Origin: Loxodes magnus
Taxonomy: Eukaryota; Ciliophora; Karyorelictea; Loxodida; Loxodidae
DNA: 64,000 nt
Direction of reading: 5' to 3'
NCBI GenBank assembly: GCA_946699065.1
Contig: CAMPDV010000145.1
Location: forward strand, 1 to 64,000
Position 1 is the stretch's first letter, and the number at the start of each line of letters is the position of its first letter. The notes beneath the pieces are model-generated. The model was not told the DNA's origin. It saw nothing but the letters and a program-made list of their open reading frames with translations, and searched no databases. Positions 25,251 through 37,744 of this stretch are shown here, in pieces. A program made the position numbers and the translations under genes.

Positions 25251-27590
25251 CTTATTATTATTATTTTTTGATTTCGAATTATTCTACACAAATTTCTGCT
25301 TATTTTCTTAATAAAATATTAACTCTATGAAAAAAATCTAAGTAGTTTTTTAATTTTATTAATAAATGAACATGCTCAGGCGTTCTATTCTATTAATCAT
25401 ACTTAAAACAATATCCATCTATTAAAAATCATTATTATAAGGAGTTTAAAATTAATTATACTAAAATATCAAAATAACTACTAACTATATGTTGGATATT
25501 TTAAGTTAATTTTATTCTCTATTTTTTATAAGCATTTCTTATTAATCTTTATTTACATTAAAAATATTTTTAAATAAAAATGGTTATCATAAATTAGCAC
25601 ATGTCAATGTAATAAATTAAGTTGGAGGTTCTTTTACTGTTTGCAATTACATTTGTTCGATATTTTTACTTTGTCGGAAATTTTTTACTTGTAACTATTT
25701 TGTTTTTATAAGTAAAATTTTAGTTCGTCAATTTTTGAAGATCTTATTTTAATAATTATTTAAATTACAAAATAAAATTTTATTTTTGTTATTTTGTACT
25801 AACATATAAACTCAATTGTTTTTCGATCATTCAGTTATGTTTAAATTAAAAGCAAATTACAAGGATCTATAAATTTGGACGGATTTAAATTCTAAAATTT
25901 TTATAATTAGTTCGAAATTAAATATAATTAAAGATTAAATTCTTCCCTATCATCAATTTCTATTAATCTATTTTAACTAGTTGGATCTCCTTATCTTTAT
26001 GGAAATAAAAAAAGGAAATAACATATTTCTATATTTTATATTTAATAAATTGCTTATTAAATTAAAAAATTTTATTATTCTTATTAAGATAAACATTTTA
26101 TTTTACTTTTATAAATTTTTTATTTCAACTTAATTATTAATAATTGTTTTAACTGCAAATTAATCAAAATTTTTACCATTTTCTTTATATTTAAATTATT
26201 TAATTGATTCTCTAAATATTATGTATCAAATTTTAATAAATTTGATTATTTTTTCTGTTAAAATAAAAAATTAAGAACTTTAGTTATTATTTTAATTTAA
26301 AATTTTCGCAAATTTTTTTATTTTGTTAATATTTAGTTTGCTTAATTTCTTTTATCTGATAATTTTTTTTATAAGTCAATTAACTATATTTAGTTTAAAA
26401 TGGTAATAAAACTCTAAATCTATTTAATTTTTTTGAATATTAGAAATTTGAATATATTCTTTCTGCCTAAAAATTTAAATATTGTTTTATTATTTATTAA
26501 ATTTCTTCATTGTTCATTCAAAAAAATACATTAAACTATTAATTAATAACTATTACTTTTTAAAGTTTATAAATTTCTAGTCAAGCACGCAATCTTAAAA
26601 TGATTTTTTTTATTTATCAATAGCTTCATTATTCTAATTTTTATCAATTGATATAAATTTTATAAGTTTATTAATCTTTTCCTGCAATAAATTGTATACC
26701 TTCTTTTTCGTATAGAATACATGGCAAATTTATTGATAAGATAAATAAATTTTTATTAATTGTTAAAATTTTCCTATTTTTTTATTTATTTTATTCATCT
26801 TAAAAAATTATTTATAATTATGCAACTCTTCTAGCGACTAATAATTACTCAATTTAATTTAAATCTCCTAATTCTAAAAATTTTTAAAAGGATTATTTTA
26901 TTATCTTTTTAGAATTAAAAAAAAAGCTTTATTAATAATTTTTAGAACTTTATTTATATTATTATCGTAATTTCAAATCATTTTTGTTTTACATAATTTA
27001 CAATTTTTATTTTTAAACTCTTTTTAACATCGTAAGCAAAACAAATTTTTAAAGTTTCAAACTTTTATCTGGGTTTCTTTACAACCCAAACATTTATAAA
27101 GTTTTTAATTTTCTAAAGTACTAGTAAATAATAAAATTCCAGAAGCATACATAAATTTTTACTTTCAAAATTTTTCATTTAAAAATGTAAAATTTTATTA
27201 TTAATTTATTTATCGTATCATTGCTTTCTTATTTATTTATTTATTCTTTCGTTTAAATATTATTAAAATCAATAACTGATGACTAATTTTTATTTTTTTA
27301 TTATAACTTTTTTTAATAATTGTTTAAATAAAATAACTAATCTAAATAATTTTCCTAACTTAATTTCAATATATATAAATAATTAAATAATTATTTATTA
27401 ATATACTTATAAACACTCTTTTTAAATAGTATGAACTAAAAATTCTATTTTTGACTTAAATCTAGGCAGATATAAAACTTGTTCTAAATAGTCAGTATAC
27501 AAGCTTTTACAATTTTAATTATTTTATATTTTTTATGTTTAAATAAAAAGATAAATTGTTATATTATTTAAATTTTATTTAAATAGGGTG
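25251..27590. other. AT-rich spacer, nothing recognised
   Basis: T- and A-rich DNA between the truncated LINE copy and the GC-richer segment. No motif was recognised. Confidence 0.5.
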
Positions 27591-27835
27591 TCCTTATCTT
27601 TTAAGGTTGCGAGAAGAATTCCCCAGAGATGAACTGACTGTGAACCAACCTTTTCTAAATATTGGACCGTATTAATCTAATCATCATGGGTTGGAAATCT
27701 ACCTGTAATCACCTGTTGGCATCCTGTTTTTTTGGAGATTTTGAGAATACTATGGGAATATTGAAGATTAATGAGACTTATAATTAACATTTTTAAAGAG
27801 ATGCGCCCTATTGTAGGGCTACGCACTCTATAATA
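27591..27835. ncRNA. Candidate structured RNA segment, GC-richer than flanks
   Basis: This segment is clearly less AT-rich than its surroundings and has perfect inverted repeats: AAGGTTG at 27603-27609 with CAACCTT at 27646-27652, and the tight hairpin GCCCTA-TTG-TAGGGC at 27805-27819. No protein motif fits. I do not recognise the RNA class; it could be a decayed ncRNA gene or the 5' untranslated region of the element carrying the helicase downstream. Confidence 0.4.
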
Positions 27836-28249
27836 ACAATTTTTTTAATATCAAAAGTTTTAAAACGAAGAATTTGTAGCCTTATTATAATAAATTTTAT
27901 ATGTATTTATTAATTATAGCTATTTGTAGTTTTAAATCAAAGACTCTTATTAAAAACCTTATCTTTATACCCTTTTAAATGATAAACAAAATAAACAATA
28001 AAAAAAAGTAAAAATATCAAATAAAAAAATTATAGAGCGTGTAGTTCATCATTGGCGCTAAGCTCATTCAATATTAATATTTAATATTAAGAATAATGTT
28101 CTCATGTTTTTTATAAAAATTCTAGAAATCCAATGAGTCATTTTAGCTTCTCCAAATGGGGAATCTTCTTATTAAAAACTATTCTTAAGCCTTGATTCAA
28201 ATGTCTCAGTCTTCTTAAATAAGGTCCAAATAAGAAATAGTTATTAGGT

Positions 28250-28365
28250 CATTAAGGCCCGTCAGTGAAACTTTCATACTGCTAGACCCTCGGGGAAAGT
28301 TAGGCATATCAACGGAACTTATCCATCCTTCCCCGTAGTGGCATCTAGTGTGACATATGATAATT
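28250..28365. ncRNA. Candidate structured RNA, nested hairpin
   Basis: Nested perfect stems are visible: CTAGA (28283-28287) with TCTAG (28344-28348), CGGGGAA (28291-28297) with TTCCCCG (28329-28335), and an inner AAGTT with AACTT. The GC-rich stems stand out in this AT-rich region. Class unknown; ribozyme-like and snRNA-like folds were considered but no diagnostic core was found. Confidence 0.45.
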
Positions 28366-28497
28366 GATGATAAGCTTTTTTATTGGAAAATATTTTTAGT
28401 TTAATTTAATAAGAAATGCTTACAAAGATTTGAATACACTTAAAATAATCCAGTTAGTAGTTATTTTGATATTTGAGTATAATTAATTTTAAACAAA

Positions 28498-31400
28498 TAA
28501 TGGTTTGAAATAGATTGGTTTTAAAAATAATAGAAGGCCAGATTCATTTATTAATAAAATGAATACTTAGATTGTTTTAATAGACTCAATATGTTATTTA
28601 AGAAAAAGAAGCTTTGTTTAGAATAATTTGAAATAAATAATTTAATAAAAGCATTTGAGTAAAGAGAACTTATTAATAAGAATTAATAAGTAAATAGCTA
28701 AATTAAAGCTAGAAAAATTATATGATTCTGAAGTAGCAATTAAAAATCAGTAAAGTAGTAAAAAATAAATCTATAGATCTATTTAATAAAGTTTAAATAG
28801 AGATTTATTTTATAATTTGTGTAGAAACATAAATGATAAATGTTTATAAAGAAGAAATGAAGAGTTCCATTAAAAAATAATAAAAATTAGTAATTGAAAT
28901 ACAAAATTTAGTAGCAAATATAATATGTATCTTTTAACAAAAAGTAATTAAAAAATACATTAAAACCTTTACTGTAATTTTGAAGAGCTAATTGTAACGT
29001 TTAATTTATAATATTTATTTAATAAAGAAATAACAGAAGTACGACAATAGTTATTTACTAATATTTAGTTAAAAGAAAATTAACACTTTTAATAAATTTA
29101 ATTAACTAGAGTGAGTAAAAAGATTATAGTATTCCAGAAATAATGTAAAAGAAAAAATTTTGGATGTTCTCACTAAATAATAAAATTGATAAAACTAATT
29201 AAAGAAGAAAATACATGAATTTTATCTATTAATAAAACTGCAATTCGATTCATTTAAAAAGTCAATATTTTATTATTTTTATGAAAAATATATATGATTG
29301 CTTTTCTTATAGAATGCAATTTTAATATATAGCCGCTTTCTTTTAATCTTCTTAAAATTTTACAGATTTAGAACAAACTACATGTTACGAGTTTTGAAAA
29401 ACTTTTAAATTTAAAATTAAAAAATAATTTAAAGAATAAATCGTTGATAAAATAATATTGCTATTTATGCTTTATATTAAGAAAAAAGAAATGATTATTA
29501 CTAAAATTTAAATAGCTTAGAGAAATCTGTTATTATTTAATGCTTGAAAACTACAAGATTGTTAAAACTTAAATTTAAATAATAATTTTACTCAACAATA
29601 AAATATTTAATTATCAAGTTTATACTAAAATAGTAAGTAGTTTTTAAAATTTTAGTTTAATTATCCATATCTAGTTTTAACATTATATTAATATGTTCTA
29701 TAAGAAAGCATTTTACAATATTTATTATAAAATAATATAAAATATTTTTAAAAAATAGATTTGATGGGTGAAGAAAACTTATAAAATTTTTAATATGTTC
29801 TGAAATTTTAAATTTTGATTTGAAACTTTAAATGAAGTAAACGAGTAAAACACATAATATGATTACGAAAAAATGCTTAAAAAATAAAATAAAATTTAAA
29901 AATTTAAAAATAATTAATAAAAAATAGCTCAATTTCAAGCAGAATTAACATAAGAGAATATTTAGAATATAATCAAATTTAAATTAACAAAATAACAAAG
30001 AATAATAAAAATCAAATTGAAGAAATAGATAAAATAGTAAAATAAAGTTGAAGTTAAATTTAGTTCAAAAACAAGACAGTAATAAAATTTTAAGAAAAAC
30101 TACATTTAGAAAAGCATACATTGAAAGAATCAAGATAACAAAGAATAAGAAAATTTATTCGATAAATATTTTTAAGTAGAAAAAAACCTTAGAAAACTGA
30201 AAATAAATAATGAATGAGAACCATAGACTTGAAAGCTTTTAAGCTAATATTTATTTTTTAATTTAATTTCAAGCAGAAGACATAATGACATTATAAGAAA
30301 GTTAATAACTCACGATATAATATATTTAAAAAGGCATATAAAATAAATGTAATGTAAATTATTATTACTAGGATCTGCTGGTACTGGAAAATCATTTTTA
30401 ATTAAATAAATAGAATAAATTTTAAAGAAAAATTAACTAATAAAAAAGGCAACAACTGGATAAGCTTCAAAATCAATTGAAGAAGTTACTTTATATTCTT
30501 AACTTAATCTGCCAATAACTTGTAATTTTAAAGATTTAACATAAAAAGTAATTAACGAAAAATAAAATTAATTAGAAAATATAAATTGAATTATAATAGA
30601 TAAAATAAGCATACTAGTACTTAATAATGATTTTAAATTAAAAAAAGACTATAATAAATAAATGAAAATGAAAAAGATGATGGAGGCTTTAATATAATTT
30701 TTTCGGAGATTTTGCTCAATTACCTACAGTTAAAGGTATGTCAATATTCTCAATATAATAAAATCATAAAAATAAACAAAAAGATATAGAAGGATTTATT
30801 AAATTTAAAAAATTAAATGCTGTAGTATTTCTGAATTAATAACTGCGATAAAAGGATTAAATTTTTATAACAAATCTTAATAAAATAAGAAATGGTGAAA
30901 TAGATAAAGATTTATATAACTATTTCTAAGTAAGTTTTTAACAAATAAGTAATTTAGAATAATTTTAAAATTAAACTTGTTCTTTTAGTATGAGAAAGGA
31001 AACATAATCTCATAATTTAAAAAATTTATAAAGTTTAAATAAACCAATTTTTTGTATCAAATCTGAAGATAAAGGCAAAATTTAAATGAATTATTAAAAT
31101 TAATTATAAGGACTTTAAAAATATTTATTTTTAAGTATTAATGCTTGAATTATGTTAACTGAAAATATAAATACTAAATCTAGATTAATAAATGGAGCCA
31201 CAGGTCTCAGAAGAGATATAATTTGATAAGATAAAAATTAGTTTTAGCATTAATTACCATTATGTCTTTTAATAGAATTTGAAAATTATAAAGGCACATC
31301 ATTAAAATAATTAATTAAATTTAAAAACAAAAATAAAAAATTTAATAATTTGATACCAGTATTTCCTGTAAAACATAGCTTTACACTTGATATGTATCAT

Positions 31401-31600
31401 AGAAAATAATTTCCATTAATATTATGCTATGCATAAACTATTCATAAATGTTAAGGAACTACCATTGAAAAAAATGTTTCATTGATATTGGAAATAAAGA
31501 GTTTAGTACAAGCTAAATATACGTAGCTATTTCAAGAGTTAAAAACAAATAGCTTTTGCAATTAAAATAATTTACGTTTAAAAGACTTTTAAACGTAAAA
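28498..31600 (+). pseudogene. Pif1-like SF1B DNA helicase, decayed, with an unidentified N-terminal region
   Basis: The helicase core starts near 30280. Walker A is GSAGTGKSFLI at 30371, followed by a KATTGQASKSI motif Ia. Walker B-like IIIDKIS lies near 30595, GDFAQLPTVKG (motif III) near 30705, and TIHKCQGTTIEK, the characteristic C-terminal Pif1 motif, near 31445. Walker B has Lys where Glu is normal, and motifs lie in more than one frame, so the gene is probably dead. The 1.8 kb upstream reads as a Lys/Gln/Asn-rich protein in one frame but shows no known domain; no Helitron Rep motif was found. Pif1 helicases unwind DNA in 5'-3' direction in genome maintenance and in Helitron or Maverick-type elements. 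Whether this is a host gene relic or part of an element is open. Confidence 0.65.
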
Positions 31601-31934
31601 AATACGAAAAAATTTGATTAGAGAATTTAATTTGAAAATTAATTAAGAAATCAATATGAGAAATTAAAAAATAACTTTATAGAAATAATTAAAAATTTAA
31701 GAATATTAAAATTTCAAAACAGTCTTTTTTTCTATCATTATGGAATTATAAGCAACTTTACATAATCTAATGATCATGTAAACTAGTAAAAATAGGTAAG
31801 TTAATATGAAAAAACTACAATAAGATATAAAAATGAAGATGATTTCTTTTTAATTTAAAAAAGAGTTAAAAAAAAACTAATAAACTCAGAAGAATGTTTA
31901 AATTAAAAAATAAATAAAAGAAAGAAAGAAAGAA

Positions 31935-32020
31935 ATAAAATAAAAGAGTTTCAATATTTAGAAATATTGGGACATACTTGTAATACTTATAACCTAGGCT
32001 ATAAATATTCCAAATATGTT
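31935..32020 (-). repeat. Shared LINE 3'-end sequence, inverted relative to 25165-25250
   Basis: Read on the minus strand, this segment contains TTATAAGTA, TATGTCCCAATA and GAAACTCTTTTA in the same order and spacing as 25165-25250 on the plus strand. Because each copy follows an ORF2 C-terminal tail, the shared sequence is best explained as the 3' end of the retrotransposon. Confidence 0.6.
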
Positions 32021-34325
32021 AAATATAAAAGTTTTATATTTGTCTATCAATTTTCTCTCTCTTTCTCTTGCTCTGATTTTATCAAATTTCTATTTTTCCA
32101 GCCTTTTTCTTGATTTTTATAAATATGATTATAGTCGTTGGTTTCTTTAAGTACATCATCTTGCTCTTAAAACATTTCAACTCGCTTCTTTTACATTTTG
32201 TAATGAAATATTTTGATTAACTTGTTAATTTTAGGAATTTGATTTTTGAGAAGCTCTTGTTTATATAGTTTTAGTCGTATAAAATTAATCTCATATTATC
32301 CTTACCTTATAATATTTTATAGCTTCCAAATTCCTAAATAATATCTTCATAGTATTTACATTAAAAATATGTTAAAATTCATCATAATTTTCTCCAAAGA
32401 TACAAATTATACTATAATCAACATTAAGATGTCGCATACTAAGTTCCTATTAAAAATTGTAAGAAAATGTCTTCAGTTTATAAATAGAAATAATCTCTTT
32501 AACATACTACTTATTGTATTTAATATAAGTAACTTCAGGAAACACACTTAATTCATTGTCTATTTGGCCAATTTTTCTTTATGCAGTTTTCATAAGCGCG
32601 TTCCCTTAGAGACTTTCTTTAAAATATTTTTATTTGATTTTTAGTTCCAAATATTTGTTAAATTCTTTAGTGTTTCAAAACTGTTAAATATCAAAGTTAT
32701 ATAAATTGATGCATTTTCTTAAGTATTTCCAGTAAGGTAAATTGTGCTAAATGGATTTTTCTAACAAAAAAGCTAGATTTGAGTTAGGATTTTCTTTACT
32801 ATGGATTATTAATTTTTAATAAAAACGCATGTACTTTTAAATTACCATATGTATAAATGGAAGTCAATTCAATTCAATAAAACAAGACTCATTAAAAGTC
32901 GAATCCGATGATCTAAAAGCCTATCTTGCAATGAGTCTTTACGATTTAGTAATTTAATTTATTATTCCTTTAACTCCTGGAATGACAAGCCATGGAGTTA
33001 TATCACACCCGTATTCAACTTTAGGCAAGACAAAAGTTCTACATATAGTTTTAAAGTTTAGTGGGCAAATTATTCCATATTTAGAAAGTATAGTAGTAGC
33101 TCTTTAAATTGCTATCCTATATTTAGTGGCTACTGACACAATGTAATTTGTAATTTGATTTGCTTCCAATTTAATATCCTAAATAAGTTACTTAATCTTT
33201 TTAGTTAATTAGCATTCCATTAAGATTTAAATTAATAGTGTTTTTATTTTCATTTTATTAGTTTTTTTTCATAAATTCTATTACTTCGCATTTTGCTATA
33301 TTTATTGTTAATTTTACTCCTTCAAAAATTGTAATTGTGGCTTTTATCAATTTTTAAGCATTTTTTTAGTTTTCTGATAATTCAATTAAGTCATCAGCAA
33401 AAGCCCGAGCTACAAATGTTTTTGATAGTATTTTAAATTCTAGTTTCTTCTGGTTCTCTTCAAGGTATCTTACTATAATATCATAGTATAATATTGCAAG
33501 TACGGGGCCATGACTACTTCCTCGTAAGACTCCATTGTTATATTCTATTGTTTTTGTAGGGTATCCATCAATAATAAATCTTGGATCTATATTTAAATAA
33601 AAGGATTCAAAAGTCTATATCAATCTAAGAGGAAGCCTAAGTCTTCGAAGATGATCGAATAGTAATTATCTGCAAATACTATCAAGCATTTTTTCAACAT
33701 CAATCAGAATAGCTATTAATTATTTTTTCCGGGAAAATTTACGATGTAAATCAATAATCTATTATATAGTTCAAATTTACTAAGTGGTTGATCGTTTAGA
33801 CATAAATCCAAACTAAGCTTAGTGAATAATATTACGGTCTTGTATATATCCATAAAGTCGTAAAGTGAGAGCTTTATCATAAATTTTCAATAAAAAATTT
33901 AATAAAGCTATAGGTCGTCAATTAGATCAAGTACTTTTGCTACCTTTTTTAAATATTGGTAGGATATTAATTTTTTTCATTTCATTTGAAATATTTAGTA
34001 GTCTAAACTTATTATTTATAAAACAAATTACAATTTTAGGCAATTCTTATCCTCCGTACTTAATAAATTCTGCTTTCAATCCATCTTTACCAGAAGCCTT
34101 ATTATTAGCAAGTTTGATTATTATTTGTTTAATTTATTTTTCTGTAAAAGGTGTAATTTCTTAAAGATTACTTAATTTCTGATTCACTATAAAAGGTTTG
34201 CTTTTATATATTGCATCTATTTTTCTATTCGAGAATTCTATATCATTTTCACTTAGAGTTGCATGTTTGTTAAAAACATTCTTTTCTCAATTATCAACAA
34301 ATTACTATTATTAACTGAAACTTAA
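31985..34325 (-). pseudogene. Non-LTR retrotransposon ORF2 reverse transcriptase
   Basis: Read from 34325 downward, RT motifs occur in order: NKASGKDGLKAEF, NWRPIALLNF (Trp codon is TGA at 33920-33918), HQAQFGF, IDVEKMLDSI (motif A), NGVLRGSSHGP, and FADD at 33401-33390 (motif C with both catalytic Asp). A thumb-like region and a C-terminal tail with ENYDEFQHIF and LILYDQNYIN follow. The RT core from 34325 to about 33290 is in one frame; at least two frameshifts occur below 33290. No APE endonuclease domain was found upstream, so the copy is 5'-truncated or rearranged. It would copy element RNA at the target site; this copy is probably inactive. Confidence 0.9.
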
Positions 34326-35059
34326 AATAAAATAAAGAAAAGAAAAGAAAGATCATATAGACTTTTTAAAACTTTAACTAAAGCCAATAAAAATTAAGAT
34401 AATGTTTCTTAAAAAATAATCCTAAAATTTGAGTAAAGAAATCTAAATTGTATATATAGCAATTTTAAAACAAAACTAATATTTAAAAAGATTCAAATCT
34501 AAGTAAAAAAGAATGTCTTAGATATTAATAAAAATTATGGAAATTATTCAGAATAATATAATTAAAAAAAATAAACAATAATAATAGTAACTAGAAAGTA
34601 AAGAAAATTAATTTATAAGATTTTATAATCCAAACTCCTTGATGCTGATTACATTTTTCACAATTCTATATAAATTAGATAAATTTACAGCTAGATTCTT
34701 AGAATACTAAAATATAAATTAGTCAAAAATTTTTAAATGAATTTTAGAATGTTTTAAATTAGAAATGTAAAAGTATGATTTTTACTTAAAATAATGAATA
34801 TGTGATAAATGCTAAGATTTTAATTCAGAATAATAAATAAGATTAATAAGAAGCAATTTGATATTTAAATAATTCTGTTTATCTTTTGGAGAGACAATAA
34901 ACTTATTTTAAAATATATTTAATAAATGCTAGAAATAATAATTAATATAATTTAGATTAAAAAAAAATATGGTAGAAGGTTTCAAAAAGGGCTTCTATAC
35001 CACCTCTTTCTAAGCTAAAAAGGAAGAGAGGAAGCAGGAAACCTAAATTTCTAAACACC

Positions 35060-35870
35060 ACATGTCATCTTCCAAAACCAAACCTTCTTCTTAAACCATA
35101 TAGGAGCAACTCTAAACAACACCCCCAGACAACCCTAGAAACACTAACATGCAACAATATCGACTGAGGACCTTCCCAAGAAGCAAAAGATTAGTAACTT
35201 TCAGGCCTAGATTAGGACATTCAACCCCTACATGGACCTCGGACATCTCAATAAAGAACAAATCTTAGGAATGACGAAGGAGGAAATGGCTAAGCTTATC
35301 TTAGCATTAATAGGAAAAAATAAAGATCTGGAAAAACAGATTGAAGAACTAGCTTAAGAACAGCAAGAGCATTTAGAAGATGAGGAAACCCATGCTCCTA
35401 GAAACTTAAACCAGGCTGCAATGAATATAAGAATTGACGAATTCGATAGGCAGCTGGAACAATTATACGAATCGAATGAAAATATTCATATCAAATTGGA
35501 AAAATTAGAGACAAGTGTAAAATAATAGGCTATGCAATCTATCCCAATGGAGATCGAATAAGAGAATAATAAGCCAATTGAGCAAACTAAAGAGAAATAT
35601 TTTAGGAAAAAATGTTACATCTGCAGGAGAACAGACCACCTATGGAGACGATGCTGGAAGAGAAAGGAGATTTAATAGAAAATATGGAATGACCTAACCT
35701 AATTTTACCCAACCAGGAATGGAGAAATTTATAAGAAGAAAGCAAGCTATATGAAGAGACAACCATTCCGAAAACTTGACAGTGAAGGGAGGAGAAGACC
35801 ACCTAGAGATCAAGTTCCTATTGGTTGGATAGGGAAGTAGGAAGCTTTTAAGTAGACGATCCTTCTTTAA
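35060..35870 (+). pseudogene. Non-LTR retrotransposon ORF1 with coiled coil and CCHC zinc knuckle
   Basis: A frame from about 35060 gives a long charged coiled coil (KEEMAKLILALIGKNKDLEK, then LEQLYESNENIHIKLEKLE) and then the zinc knuckle CYICRRTDHLWRRC at 35613-35654. After about 35715 the coding signal moves to another frame that reads RRRPPRDQVPIGW, resembling the basic Arg/Pro tail after the knuckle of the 38.3-kb copy. One frameshift therefore separates the knuckle and the tail. TAA/TAG as Gln and TGA as Trp are needed throughout. Composition is notably GC-richer than the flanks, suggesting a recent copy. Confidence 0.75.
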
Positions 35871-35879
35871 CACTTTAAT

Positions 35880-37700
35880 TTAATTTAATAATTAAGATTG
35901 AGAAAATTATAAAAATAAATAGTCCTATGATTGATTAATTTGCATTAATTTAAATACTAAATAATGTAACTAAAGCTAAAATATTATATATTCTTCTTAT
36001 TTTTGACATTTACCAACAATAGAATATATTTGCGAAAAGAATAAACATGAAATAACTTTAAAAAATTTAATCGATTTTGAATAATAAGCTTAGGATTTGA
36101 AAAATGATTAAAAATGTGATAATTTTTAGCATAACTAATAAACTAATAATGCTAAGCAACTAAATTATTATAAGTAGTATATATTATAATAACTATTTAT
36201 AGAGCAAAGTAAATAGAGTAAAATTAATCGAAAATTTAAAACTAAATTTAATTAATTTCTTTATATAGCGGACTTAATATAACGTGATTAAAGTTAATTA
36301 AGCTTAAAAAAATATATACAACCTGAAAGCAACAGTTATGATGAAACTTTAGATGCAGGAAAATTCTTATATTAACAATAATTTTTATTTTAAAATAAAT
36401 ATTCAAAATTAAAAAGGTAAATTTCGAAGAAACAACAAAAAATAAGTAGTAGTATTAATTTATGAAAAAGCTCAATAAACTTTATAAAATTGCATAAATT
36501 AAAAAAATTGGCGTAAATAGTAAAATAATAACGAGAAATTTAAAAAGAAAATCATAAGAGCCATCAAATTAAATTCTAAAAATAGCAAAAAGAGTTAAAT
36601 TTGAAATTATTCAGATTTGCTTTGGTTAAACCAAAGATGAAAAAAAAGATAAACTTTGGAATTATTTTAAAAAAAATTAATTTACATTTGAAAATATTAT
36701 ATTTATAATTTAAGTATGCTTCAATTTTAATTTCGAAAATAGCTACTCTATCTTAACATTAAGCTTAAGTATAAATTTTTATATAAAGAATTTATATTTA
36801 CTAGTTAAAGTATTTAAAACCTTTATTAAAAAACATTATTTGTCTTGAATGCTAAAAAATTTGTTTAAATTAAAAAAAATTTTAATTAAATAAAAAACTA
36901 TAAATTAAATTCTTCTTTATAAATTTAAAATTAAAGGCAAGTAATCAATATACTTGATTTAATTTTAAAACCCTTAGTTATGTAGCAAATCAAGTGTATA
37001 TTATTTTTATATTATACCTGACGTGATAACTTTGATTAAATAATTTTTACACGAAAAAATTTTCATTATTATTAAACCAAACTTTGAATTTTATATTAAA
37101 TAGATAATTTATTTTTTCTTTATATATTTAAAAACTTTAATAAAAAAATACTATTTTTTAAAAGATATTCATTTTTCTGATTGTAACTACATACTTGATT
37201 CATGCAAATTAAAATGTTTGCTTATTTTCTATTGCATTACTTACTTAATTTCGAAATCGTTTTTAAATTTTTTTGATTTTTCTAAGCTTTAAAATTAACT
37301 GAAAAAAATTTATTTTTTGTGGGCTTTATTTTTTTTATTATTGCAAAATTTTTTTTTAGATTTATTCCAGTTGGTCGTTAATGTTCTTTTTTTTGTGGAT
37401 ATAATTTTCTACCATCTATAAATTTAATTGAATAAAGAGAACTGGATCTTAAGAATTATCTATAGAGTTTGCTTCTGATTTATTTAATCTTAATTTAGTT
37501 TATCTTAGTCCTTAGCATGGTAACAAAGTTCCACAGCAGCTCAGAATTTTTTTTTCTTTTTCAAAATTTTATTCTATTAATAGCAAGGATGCTTATAAAA
37601 ATTATTCATAACTTGCTTTTTTTTATGAAGTTCATAAGTTTATTTTGTTTTCTTAATCTTTTTCTTATTCAATTTATTTTTTTTATTTTTAATTGGCTAA
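35880..37700. other. AT-rich spacer, nothing recognised
   Basis: Poly-A and poly-T rich sequence between two ORF1 copies. No motif was recognised. Confidence 0.5.
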
Positions 37701-37744
37701 AATTTTATAATATTTTTATTTCCTTGATTAAAAGACTGGAAAAA

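Noticed and set aside
28498-31600. Helitron
   Set aside because: A Pif1-type helicase is present, but no Rep HUH motif, zinc finger or Helitron end was found upstream or downstream.
33937-34164. Plus-strand membrane-like ORF of 75 residues
   Set aside because: It is the antisense of the reverse transcriptase region of ORF2.
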